This document shows positions 1-6,635 of a DNA stretch of 8,873 nucleotides, one piece after another. How positions within the stretch are numbered: the first letter of the stretch is position 1; each line of letters begins with the position of its first letter. The notes under the pieces were generated by a model. It worked only from the letters and a program-made list of their open reading frames with translations. It was not told where the DNA came from and searched no databases. Origin of the DNA: Lachnospiraceae bacterium (GTDB lineage Bacteria; Bacillota; Clostridia; Lachnospirales; Lachnospiraceae); assembly GCA_020860745.1 (NCBI GenBank), contig JAJBTR010000423.1, positions 1 to 8,873 of the forward strand, given 5' to 3'. Made by a program: the position numbers and the translations under genes.

Positions 1-337
1 TAAAAATAACCCGGAAGAAAACACTGCCAGCGACATTCAGAAAAGCCTGCATATCAATAAGGGATACGTTTCCCAGATAGTGAAGGGTCTTTCCGAAAAA
101 GGCTACCTGACAGTAACTGCTGATGAAAACGACCACCGGTACATGCATTATACGGTCACGGATAAAACACATGACATCACCGACGCGCACCAGAAAATCT
201 GGGACACACTTGGAACCCGGGTTTTTAAAGGTATTTCCCCGGAAGACCGGGAGATATTTGACCGGGTTACGATCACAATCTGTAAAAACATCGATGAAAT
301 GACGAACGAAAAACCCGCTATCATATTAGACAGATGA
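1..337 (+). CDS. MarR-family transcriptional regulator, 3' part only
   Basis: The reading frame is open from base 2 to the TGA at 335-337, giving 111 codons; the gene begins outside the window, so any internal start (for example the GTG at 80) is not the true one. The visible part is a winged helix-turn-helix: a first helix around TASDIQKSLHI, a recognition helix around NKGYVSQIVKGLSEKGYL, then a wing containing the DENDHR turn followed by YTVTD. This order, with the D-x-x-D-x-R wing, is typical of MarR proteins, which usually bind short palindromes as dimers and often repress neighbouring efflux genes. The remaining C-terminal helix is probably part of the dimerisation region. About 40-60 N-terminal residues are missing judging from usual family length. 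The ABC transporter gene follows on the same strand after 115 bp, so local control of that transporter is a reasonable inference. The ligand cannot be predicted. Confidence 0.85.
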   Translation, partial: KNNPEENTASDIQKSLHINKGYVSQIVKGLSEKGYLTVTADENDHRYMHYTVTDKTHDITDAHQKIWDTLGTRVFKGISPEDREIFDRVTITICKNIDEMTNEKPAIILDR

Positions 338-357
338 TTTTCTGTATGACTGGCTCC

Positions 358-371
358 TCAAACTATTTTGA
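358..371. promoter_or_regulatory. Inverted repeat, candidate MarR operator
   Basis: TCAAA-ctat-TTTGA is a perfect 5-bp inverted repeat with a 4-base centre, lying between the MarR gene and the ABC transporter gene. Its size and AT-rich symmetry fit sites bound by MarR dimers. It could also be chance or a weak hairpin. A second small inverted repeat, CCGG-AAAA-CCGG, lies at 382-393. No convincing -35/-10 pair was found in the gap, so the promoter position is unknown and this is a suggestion only. Confidence 0.22.
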
Positions 372-452
372 ATCGTTCTATCCGGAAAACCGGCAGACAC
401 ATAGTCCGTCATTCATCGGCTTACTTTATTGTATGAAGAAAAAGGAGTATCT

Positions 453-3400
453 ATGCTGCAATTAAAGAATATCTCAAAGGAATATGTCACCGGCGACCTG
501 GTGCAGACCGCATTGGACGATGTCAGCCTGAACTTCCGCGACAATGAATTTGTGGCGATCTTAGGTCCATCCGGTTCCGGCAAGACCACCCTGCTCAATA
601 TCATCGGCGGTCTGGACCACTACGACGACGGCGACCTGATCATCAACGGAATTTCCACAAAAAAATACTCTGACCGGGACTGGGATTCTTACCGCAACCA
701 CACCATCGGATTTGTCTTCCAGAGTTACAACCTGATTCCGCATCAAACTGTTCTCTCCAACGTAGAACTGGCTCTGACGATCTCCGGCATTTCCAAAGCT
801 GAAAGGCGGAAACGCGCAAAAGAAGCCCTGGAGGAAGTAGGGCTCGGAGACCAGCTCCACAAACGCCCGAATCAGATGTCAGGCGGACAGATGCAGCGCG
901 TCGCCATCGCGCGGGCACTGATTAATAATCCGGACATTCTGCTGGCGGACGAGCCGACCGGCGCTCTGGATTCAGAGACAAGCATTCAGGTAATGAATCT
1001 CCTGAAAGAGGTTGCCAAAAACCGCATGGTCATCATGGTAACCCACAATCCGGAGCTGGCCGAACAGTACGCGACACGGATTGTCCGCCTGACAGACGGT
1101 CATATCATCGATGATACAGACCCCTTCACGGTAGATGAAACCGAACTGACGCCGCCCACACATAAAAACATGGGGCACTCCTCCATGTCGCTCCTGACCT
1201 CCCTGGGACTTTCCTTTAACAACCTTGGGACTAAGAGAGGGCGAACGTTCCTTACCGCTTTTGCCGGTTCCATCGGCATCATCGGCATCGGTCTGGTGCT
1301 TTCCGTTTCGGCCGGCGTCAATGACTATATTAATATGCTGGAAGAAGAAACCATGTCGGAGTATCCGATTCAGGTAACCAGTTCCGGCCTGGATATTACA
1401 TCCATGTTTTCTTCCCTCACCGCTTCCTCCGACACAGAAACGGATGAGGACGGCATTTCCGTTGTTGAAATGATTTCCTCCGTTTTTTCCATGCTCGACT
1501 CTAACGATCTGGCATCGTTTAAAGAATATCTGGAAAGCGGAGAAAGCGATATCTACGAATACTCAAAGGCAATTGAATATATCTACGAGACAGAACCGCA
1601 GATTTATCTTCAGAGTGACGACACGATTCATCAGGTCAATCCGGAATCAACGCTCTCCAGCGGTATGGGTTTAAGTTCCACTCTCATGAGCATGATGTCC
1701 TCCTATATGAGTATCAATGTCTTCTTCGAGATGCCGGAGAACGAAGATCTTTATCAGGATTCCTATGAAATCAAAGCCGGCCGGTGGCCGGAAAGCTACG
1801 ACGAATGTGTCCTGGTACTCTCATCCGACGGAAGCGTCAGCGATTATATGGTATATTCCCTCGGGCTTCGGGATTATGAGGAATATGAGCAGATGATAGA
1901 GGAGGCAGCGGACGGCAAAAGCATCGACATGGTAGAATACCTGGATACCTATGACTACGATGAGGTTCTGGGAATGTCCTACAAGCTTGTCAGCGCGGCG
2001 GACTATTATGAGTACGACAGCGAATACGAAGTATGGACAGACAAAACCGATAACGAGGAATATATGCGCCAGCTGGTGGAAAACGGTGAGGATATCACTA
2101 TTGTCGGCGTCGTCCAGCCACTGGAAGACGCAGCGGCAGCGGCACTGTCAGAGGGAATCAACTACACGCCGGCGCTCATCGAACACGTGGCTGAGCTTGC
2201 AGCGGATAGCGAAATCGTAAAAGATCAGCTTGCCAATCCGGATATCAATGTATTTACCGGGGAGGAATTCGGGGATGACGCGGAATTTGATCTGGAATCC
2301 GTCTTTTCCGTGGATGAGGATGCTTTATCTGACCTCATCGATACAGACATGCTGAGCGATGTATTTTCCGGATCAACAGACCTGTCGTCCTCCTTAGACC
2401 TCAGTTCCATGGATCTCTCCGGTCTCCTTGACACAGACAGTATGAGTCTTGATCTCTCCGACATCGATATGAATATGGATTTGTCGGACCTGGATTTGTC
2501 TGCCCTGCTGGCAGGTGTAAGTGTAAGCGATATTTTCAATGCATCCGAAGAAGATGTGAATGAACTGGCCAGTGATCTGCTGGCGGGATATGAGTCCTAC
2601 GCGGCTGCCAACTCCGCCACCTCCTACACAGACCTGACGGATAGTTTTTCCGCTTACTTAAACAGTAGTGAAGCACAGTCCATCCTTTCCTCCGCCATGT
2701 CGTCAATAATGCAGGACGCGATCAGCAGTTCCATTACAAACGACAGCGTCAAAGAACTTTTGGATGAGATAGAGGCCGCGGGAAGCACAGATGCCTCTTC
2801 CGTGCTGACAGAATGGCTCACGGAAACCATGAGTGGAGTCACCATCAGCTCCGACCAGTTGGCCTCCGTCACAAATCAGCTGATAGCAGGTTACTCATCC
2901 TATGCATCCGCCAATAACCTGGCATCCGCTCAGAGTCTCAGTGATGATTTTGCAGCATATCTTGCAACAGACGCCGCCACACAGACACTGACCACAGGAA
3001 TCATGGATATGCTGGACACGGATGCCCTGGAAGCAATCATTGGTTCCGCCCTGGAAAGCTACATGTCATCTTATATGGAAGAGATGTCTGCAGCGATCAG
3101 CAGTTCCATTTCTTCCCAGATGTCAGCTGCCATGGACGGCCTCACCGCACAGCTGACGAGCGCTATCACCTCCTCCATGGAGGATATGATGAGTGACCTC
3201 TCGGACGAACTCGCCGATTCCATGAGCTTTGATGCGGATTCCATCATGGAGTCCCTCTCAGTAAACATGGACACGGATGTCCTGCTGGAACTCATGACCT
3301 CCATGAGCACGGCCTCCAGCGCCAGCTACGAAGATAACCTGGCATCGCTGGGATATGTAGATTTTGACAACCCCACGAAAATCGATATCTACCCGAAAGA

Positions 3401-3947
3401 TTTTGAGAGCAAGGATGGAGTTGTCGCTATTATTGATAACTACAACACGCAAATGCAGAGTGCCGGGGAAGAAGAAAAACAGATTACCTACACTGACCTG
3501 GTAGGTACCATGATGTCCACAGTGACAACTATTATCAACCTGGTTTCCTATGTGCTGATCGCGTTTGTATCGATATCCCTGATTGTATCATCCATTATGA
3601 TCGGTATCATTACCTATATCTCCGTATTGGAACGCACCAGAGAAATCGGCATCCTGCGTGCCATCGGCGCCTCAAAGCGGAATATCGCGTCAATCTTTAA
3701 CTCAGAGACCTTCATCGTAGGACTGTGCTCCGGCCTGCTGGGCGTAGGTATCGCACTGCTGCTCCTCATCCCGATCAACATGGTGGTGCACAACTTTGTC
3801 CAGGACGACGCTGCACGTGCATATCTTCCGACATCCTACTGTATACTCCTGGTAGTCCTGAGTGTGGTTCTGACCCTGATTGGCGGACTGATTCCCTCAA
3901 GGAAAGCGTCAAAGATGGATCCTGTGACAGCACTCCGGTCAGAATAA
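453..3947 (+). CDS. ABC exporter: ATPase fused to MacB/FtsX-type permease with giant outer domain
   Basis: A 1164-residue fusion of an ABC ATPase with a FtsX-type permease. The ATG at 453 is chosen because AAAGGAG (441-447) sits 5 bases before it; a TTG at 429 would lengthen the frame by 8 codons but lies upstream of that site. ATPase domain, about residues 1-225: Walker A GPSGSGKTT 38-46, Q-loop Q90, signature MSGGQ 142-146 (Met replaces the usual Leu), Walker B ILLADE 162-167, switch H198. TM1 is about 265-288. Residues about 290-1020 are predicted outside the membrane and are rich in Ser, Asp, Met, Leu and Ala. TM2 (about 1023-1055), TM3 (about 1086-1110) and TM4 (about 1130-1150) follow, with ERTREIGILRAIGAS between TM2 and TM3 and IPSRKASKMDP at the end, both hallmarks of the MacB/FtsX family. 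These proteins work as mechanotransmitters or exporters of peptides, antibiotics or lipoproteins rather than importers. MacB is about 650 residues, so the outer domain is far larger than usual. The substrate is unknown. Confidence 0.93.
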   Translation: MLQLKNISKEYVTGDLVQTALDDVSLNFRDNEFVAILGPSGSGKTTLLNIIGGLDHYDDGDLIINGISTKKYSDRDWDSYRNHTIGFVFQSYNLIPHQTVLSNVELALTISGISKAERRKRAKEALEEVGLGDQLHKRPNQMSGGQMQRVAIARALINNPDILLADEPTGALDSETSIQVMNLLKEVAKNRMVIMVTHNPELAEQYATRIVRLTDGHIIDDTDPFTVDETELTPPTHKNMGHSSMSLLTSLGLSFNNLGTKRGRTFLTAFAGSIGIIGIGLVLSVSAGVNDYINMLEEETMSEYPIQVTSSGLDITSMFSSLTASSDTETDEDGISVVEMISSVFSMLDSNDLASFKEYLESGESDIYEYSKAIEYIYETEPQIYLQSDDTIHQVNPESTLSSGMGLSSTLMSMMSSYMSINVFFEMPENEDLYQDSYEIKAGRWPESYDECVLVLSSDGSVSDYMVYSLGLRDYEEYEQMIEEAADGKSIDMVEYLDTYDYDEVLGMSYKLVSAADYYEYDSEYEVWTDKTDNEEYMRQLVENGEDITIVGVVQPLEDAAAAALSEGINYTPALIEHVAELAADSEIVKDQLANPDINVFTGEEFGDDAEFDLESVFSVDEDALSDLIDTDMLSDVFSGSTDLSSSLDLSSMDLSGLLDTDSMSLDLSDIDMNMDLSDLDLSALLAGVSVSDIFNASEEDVNELASDLLAGYESYAAANSATSYTDLTDSFSAYLNSSEAQSILSSAMSSIMQDAISSSITNDSVKELLDEIEAAGSTDASSVLTEWLTETMSGVTISSDQLASVTNQLIAGYSSYASANNLASAQSLSDDFAAYLATDAATQTLTTGIMDMLDTDALEAIIGSALESYMSSYMEEMSAAISSSISSQMSAAMDGLTAQLTSAITSSMEDMMSDLSDELADSMSFDADSIMESLSVNMDTDVLLELMTSMSTASSASYEDNLASLGYVDFDNPTKIDIYPKDFESKDGVVAIIDNYNTQMQSAGEEEKQITYTDLVGTMMSTVTTIINLVSYVLIAFVSISLIVSSIMIGIITYISVLERTREIGILRAIGASKRNIASIFNSETFIVGLCSGLLGVGIALLLLIPINMVVHNFVQDDAARAYLPTSYCILLVVLSVVLTLIGGLIPSRKASKMDPVTALRSE
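2379..2516 (+). repeat. DLS-rich low-complexity segment in the ABC outer domain
   Basis: This stretch encodes residues 643-688 of the ABC protein. The triplet DLS occurs six times (residues 643, 649, 654, 667, 676, 681), separated by Leu, Met, Asp and Ser; some copies are 5 residues apart. The regular alternation of Leu/Met with Asp/Ser could form a solenoid-like or amphipathic structure, and the acidic residues might bind cations; both are inference. The codons differ between copies (ctg, ctc and ttg for Leu), so this is a protein-level pattern and not a fresh DNA tandem repeat. Confidence 0.65.
2562..2990 (+). repeat. Two diverged copies of a ~45-residue module in the ABC outer domain
   Basis: Residues 704-745 align without a gap to residues 805-846 (offset 101), with 18 of 42 positions identical by eye. 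Shared anchors are LAGYxSYAxAN / IAGYxSYAxAN followed by LxDxFxAYL. The intervening residues and the DNA have diverged, so the duplication is old. Each copy is followed by Ser/Ala/Met-rich sequence likely to be helical. This indicates that the long outer domain grew by internal duplication. Confidence 0.75.
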
Positions 3948-3972
3948 AAATCTTATCTATCCTCAAATCACC

Positions 3973-4003
3973 GGAGGGAGACTCATCTGAGTCTCCCTCT
4001 TTC
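3973..4003 (+). terminator. Rho-independent terminator of the ABC gene
   Basis: An 11-bp perfect stem (3974-3984 with 3989-3999, GAGGGAGACTC against GAGTCTCCCTC) with loop ATCT, starting 26 bases after the TAA stop and followed by TCTTT. The stem is strong and the T-tract is short. The other side is not T-rich, so it reads as a plus-strand terminator. Confidence 0.75.
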
Positions 4004-4023
4004 CATGGAACCTGTTCTGTTCT

Positions 4024-4053
4024 TTTGTCCGTTTATAAGACAAACTCTTTTTT
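4024..4053 (+). terminator. Possible second, weak terminator
   Basis: TTTGTC (4024-4029) can pair with GACAAA (4039-4044) across a 9-base loop, and a run of six T follows at 4048-4053. The stem is weak, but the hairpin plus T-run lies just after the main terminator of the ABC gene and may act as a backup. Confidence 0.3.
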
Positions 4054-4070
4054 CTGTCCTGAAACTTTCT

Positions 4071-4100
4071 ATAAAATGAAGTGTCGCATTGCGACACTTC
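4071..4100 (-). terminator. Rho-independent terminator of the minus-strand genes
   Basis: GAAGTGTCGC (4078-4087) and GCGACACTTC (4091-4100) form a perfect 10-bp stem with a 3-base loop. Read on the minus strand it lies about 40 bases after the Nudix stop codon and is followed by ATTTTAT, which fits intrinsic termination. On the plus strand it is followed by GCGCGCG, so it works best in the minus direction. Confidence 0.65.
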
Positions 4101-4140
4101 GCGCGCGAGCGGTTAATGCTTGACAACATCAATCACTTTT

Positions 4141-4749
4141 CTATGATATAAGAAGTTTCGCGAACGCATGCACAATCTTTGCCGTCATCCCCCAGATCGT
4201 ATAATCCCCATACTGGTAGAACAGAATCTCCTCCCGCCGCTCCCGCCAGCCGTACTCCCGTCCGCCGTGAATGCGCTCGAAAGGGAATCCTTCCTCCGGA
4301 ATCACCTTCATCGTGGTGTGATAAGTTTCCGGCTTTGTGTTCAGGAAAAAATCAAGAGGCACGCGAAACACCTGCTCCACCTCATCGGTGCTGAATGTTC
4401 CCTCATATTCCTTCAAAATGACGGCATATGGATACACATACAGGCGGCCTGTACCGCCTCCGAAGAGATCCATAAGCCCCAGCACCTCCATTTGTCCCGG
4501 GCGGACCAACAGTTCCTCGCACATCTCGCGCAAAGCAGCCTCCCGTGTGGTCTCGCCCTCCTCCACCGAGCCGCCGGGCAGGCAGATATCCCCCGGCTGG
4601 CTGGCAACAGACGCCGAACGCACCTCAAACAGAATCTCATACCCATCCGCCGTTTCCAGCAGAGGAATGCAGACCGCCGCTTTTCTGCTCTCCGGCAGAC
4701 CGATCACAGTTGCTTTATGTTGTCTCAGAAAATTCAGGTCATATTTCAT
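4141..4749 (-). CDS. Nudix hydrolase, probable CoA pyrophosphatase type
   Basis: A 202-residue protein with a Nudix box at residues 60-82: G60, E66, R74-E75, E78-E79, the residues that bind Mg2+ and the diphosphate. The usual Gly near the end of the box is Leu (L81). Just before it lies ILFEVRSASVASQPGDICLPGG (39-60), which resembles the NuCoA signature (L-L-x-x-R-S...G-x-x-x-x-PGG) of CoA/acyl-CoA pyrophosphatases, which cut CoA into 3',5'-ADP and 4'-phosphopantetheine. The length also fits that subfamily. The assignment to Nudix hydrolase is secure; CoA as the substrate is inference. No strong Shine-Dalgarno is seen: AAGGA lies about 16 bases before the ATG, with GGAAAAAG closer. It is the last gene of the minus-strand run, 55 bp after the metal permease, and is followed by a terminator hairpin. 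Confidence 0.88.
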   Translation of the reverse strand: MKYDLNFLRQHKATVIGLPESRKAAVCIPLLETADGYEILFEVRSASVASQPGDICLPGGSVEEGETTREAALREMCEELLVRPGQMEVLGLMDLFGGGTGRLYVYPYAVILKEYEGTFSTDEVEQVFRVPLDFFLNTKPETYHTTMKVIPEEGFPFERIHGGREYGWRERREEILFYQYGDYTIWGMTAKIVHAFAKLLIS

Positions 4750-4804
4750 TTCGATCTTTTTCCATTCCTTTTCACTCGTTCCGGAACAATATAGATCAGT
4801 TCAT

Positions 4805-5602
4805 TCATCGATTTCTTTCATAAAAATAGGTTGCAAAAAAGATTACCGACGCAATCACCACGATCATCGGTCCCGTCGCCGTATTCGTATAATAAGAAAT
4901 CACCAACCCCAGTATGCCCGAAAATACGGAAAAAATAATGGTGAACAGATGATATTCCCGAACATTCTCCGAGATATTCCGCGAGGATGCCGCCGGAAGA
5001 ATCAGCAGCGCATTGATCAGCAGGATACCGACCCATTTGATAGACAGTATCACCACCAGCGCAATAAACACAGAAAACAGATTTTCAATGCCGGCAATCT
5101 TAAACTGCCTGCTTTTTGCCAGGGTCCGGTGCAGGCTGATAGCCTGAAGACGGTTGTAACAGAGAACCCAGAACACTATGGTCGCGGCAAAAATCAGGAA
5201 CAGATAGATGATTTCCCTCTTCGTGATGCTCAAGACGTCGCCGAGCAACAAACTGGAATACTTACTGAAATTCCCGCCGCGGGACAGAATCGCCAGTCCG
5301 ACCGCAATGCAGCAGGACGAAAATACGGAAATGATCGTGTCTGTCGACGCCGTGCTCTTACTCTTGATCCAGTTCAGTAAGAGGGCAAAGGCAATCCCAA
5401 AAATCACCATAGACAGCGTGGTATCCCCGATCCCGCAGATCACGCCAACCGCGATGCCGGTCAGAGCGGAATGCCCCAGAGCATCCGAAAAAAACGCCAT
5501 CTTGTTATTCACAATCATCGTTCCCAGAATACCAAAAAGCGGCGTGATGACCAGTATGGCGATAAAGGCATATTTCATAAAATCATATTGAAATAATGTC
5601 AT
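4805..5602 (-). CDS. ABC-3 family metal permease (ZnuB/TroC/MntB-like)
   Basis: A 265-residue, very hydrophobic protein with about 8 predicted membrane segments. Family marks are SDALGHSALTGIAVG (39-53), the STASTDT stretch at 83-89, a GDVLSI loop at 121-126, IKWVGILLINALLILPAAS (188-206), and TATGPMIVV near the end. In this family the protein forms the membrane channel for uptake of Zn2+, Mn2+ or Fe2+, together with an ATPase and a metal-binding lipoprotein. Neither partner is encoded anywhere in this window, although they normally lie in the same operon. The ATG at 5602 has AAAAAGGAG about 13 bases upstream, a somewhat long spacing; no better in-frame start is present. It lies 97 bp after the TSUP gene and 55 bp before the Nudix gene, all on one strand. 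The ion cannot be told from the sequence. Confidence 0.88.
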   Translation of the reverse strand: MTLFQYDFMKYAFIAILVITPLFGILGTMIVNNKMAFFSDALGHSALTGIAVGVICGIGDTTLSMVIFGIAFALLLNWIKSKSTASTDTIISVFSSCCIAVGLAILSRGGNFSKYSSLLLGDVLSITKREIIYLFLIFAATIVFWVLCYNRLQAISLHRTLAKSRQFKIAGIENLFSVFIALVVILSIKWVGILLINALLILPAASSRNISENVREYHLFTIIFSVFSGILGLVISYYTNTATGPMIVVIASVIFFATYFYERNR

Positions 5603-5699
5603 TGACGCTTGTAAACTCCTTTTTGTTAATACTGCTGCATTTTCCGGACATTCTTATATCATCCGGTTTTAGCGCCGCTTTTCTATCATCACTTTTTCC

Positions 5700-6479
5700 T
5701 CACTTCAGATACTTCGTCTGAATAATAATCACCGCAATCAGCAGCAGTATCATTCCAGTGACGCGGTGCGACGCTCCGTCCGGCAGCTTATTCGCCATCT
5801 TAGACGAATGATAGGCAAAGAAAAAGGTAAAAATGATACAAAGCACAAGGGCAAATATATTCTGCGGCGACTCAATGACAAAATGGGATACCGCGCCGGT
5901 AAATGCGGTGAACGTCATGATAAACACACTCGTTCCCACCGCCACTTTCAGCTCATATCCCATAATGATTGTCAGGACAAACAGCATCATCATGCCGCCG
6001 CCTGCCCCTAATAATCCGCATATGACGCCGACAATGCCGCCCGCTGCCATAATCTGCAGATTCTTTTTCGGTTCCGGTATCAGCTTCTGCAGCTTTGTAG
6101 CGTCATTATTCGGCTTCACAATAAACTGAATACCCAGAAACAGCGTCATGCAGATGGAGAACAGACTCATCGTGCCATTATCCACAACACTGGAAACCTT
6201 GCTCCCGATAATGGTAAAGCCAAGGACAAAAACCATCATCAGCACACTGTCTTTGATGTTGATATTCTTGTTTTTTCCATATGTATAGGCTGACATGCCG
6301 CTGGCGAGCACATCGCTGGCCAGGGCAATGCCCACCGCCTCATAGGTGGGCATCCCCAGAAATGTGGCCAGCATCGGTGAAATCACCGTGGCCGCACTCA
6401 TACCGGCAAACCCCGTTCCGATTCCTGCACCGGCGCCGGCCAGAATACAGACCAGAATCGTTTTAAATATTGTATTCAT
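5700..6479 (-). CDS. TSUP (TauE/SafE) family membrane permease
   Basis: A 259-residue integral membrane protein with the two-fold repeat typical of TSUP transporters. The N-terminal half has GAGAGIGTGFAGMSAATVISPML (15-37) followed by MPTYEAVGIALASDVLASG (43-61); the C-terminal half has GGIVGVICGLLGAGGGMMML (147-166) followed by YELKVAVGTSVFIMTFTA (175-192). Members export or import sulfite, sulfoacetate, taurine-derived or other small anions; the exact substrate is not predictable here. The ATG at 6479 has only a modest AGGA 10 bases upstream, but the stop codon of a small possible ORF lies 3 bases before it, so translational coupling may set the start. The cytidylate kinase-like gene ends 156 bp upstream on the same strand. 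Confidence 0.9.
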   Translation of the reverse strand: MNTIFKTILVCILAGAGAGIGTGFAGMSAATVISPMLATFLGMPTYEAVGIALASDVLASGMSAYTYGKNKNINIKDSVLMMVFVLGFTIIGSKVSSVVDNGTMSLFSICMTLFLGIQFIVKPNNDATKLQKLIPEPKKNLQIMAAGGIVGVICGLLGAGGGMMMLFVLTIIMGYELKVAVGTSVFIMTFTAFTGAVSHFVIESPQNIFALVLCIIFTFFFAYHSSKMANKLPDGASHRVTGMILLLIAVIIIQTKYLK

Positions 6480-6482
6480 AGT

Positions 6483-6563
6483 TCACTGTTCCTGTCGTTG
6501 CTGCTCAAAAACCTCCTCATACGCACCAAAGGAGCTAATTTCCCACTGTTTGTTACAATTCAT
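6483..6563 (-). CDS. Possible 26-residue small protein before the TSUP gene
   Basis: An ATG at 6563 preceded by GAGGTGGG with a 4-base gap opens a 26-codon frame ending in TGA at 6483, three bases before the TSUP ATG. The product starts MNCNKQWEISSFGAYEE and ends in a Gln/Glu-rich tail, with no membrane segment. The frame is open a further 11 codons upstream to a TGA, and that part carries FGACE, echoing FGAYE inside the ORF. A good ribosome binding site and tight spacing argue for translation, either as a small protein or as a leader coupling the TSUP gene. It is too short for composition tests and matches nothing I recognise, so it may be chance or a decayed gene. Confidence 0.38.
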   Translation of the reverse strand: MNCNKQWEISSFGAYEEVFEQQRQEQ

Positions 6564-6588
6564 TGTTCCCACCTCACATGCACCAAAG
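6512..6588 (-). repeat. Pair of 20-bp imperfect direct repeats, 57 bp apart
   Basis: On the minus strand CTTTGGTGCATGTGAGGTGG (6588-6569) and CTTTGGTGCGTATGAGGAGG (6531-6512) agree at 17 of 20 positions. The offset of 57 bp is a multiple of three, so both copies fall in the same frame (FGACE / FGAYE). A further shared AACAGTG follows each copy, offset 60 bp. The pair may be an old tandem duplication in a coding region or two copies of an RNA or protein binding element ahead of the TSUP gene. Confidence 0.5.
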
Positions 6589-6635
6589 CAACCGTTTCAC
6601 GTCTGGCACTGCAGAAAACACTTCTCCTTTTTTGT

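Noticed and set aside
2225..3310. Several minus-strand open frames of 70-100 codons inside the ABC gene
   Set aside because: Ser-rich shadow frames produced by the repetitive Ser/Asp/Met codons of the ABC outer domain.
3725..4123. A 132-codon plus-strand frame across the end of the ABC gene and the terminators
   Set aside because: It overlaps the conserved FtsX C-terminus in another frame and reads through both terminator hairpins; no plausible product.
4778..4787. Perfect 10-bp palindrome GTTCCGGAAC between the metal permease and Nudix genes
   Set aside because: Short, without a loop or T-tract, and seen once; could be a protein site but chance is equally likely.
4337..5380. A 347-codon plus-strand open frame
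   Set aside because: It runs antisense to the Nudix and metal-permease genes, has an Arg/His/Gln/Pro-rich composition typical of shadow frames, no family motifs and no ribosome binding site.
5639..5672. CCGGA/TCCGG pairing in the gap before the metal permease as a terminator or metal-regulator box
   Set aside because: Only a 5-bp stem with a long loop and no T-run, and it does not resemble Zur, Fur or MntR sites.
6585..6632. A 15-codon GTG-started minus-strand frame right after the kinase-like gene, with AAAAAAGGAG upstream
   Set aside because: The ribosome site is only 2 bases from the GTG and the product has no recognisable character; likely chance.
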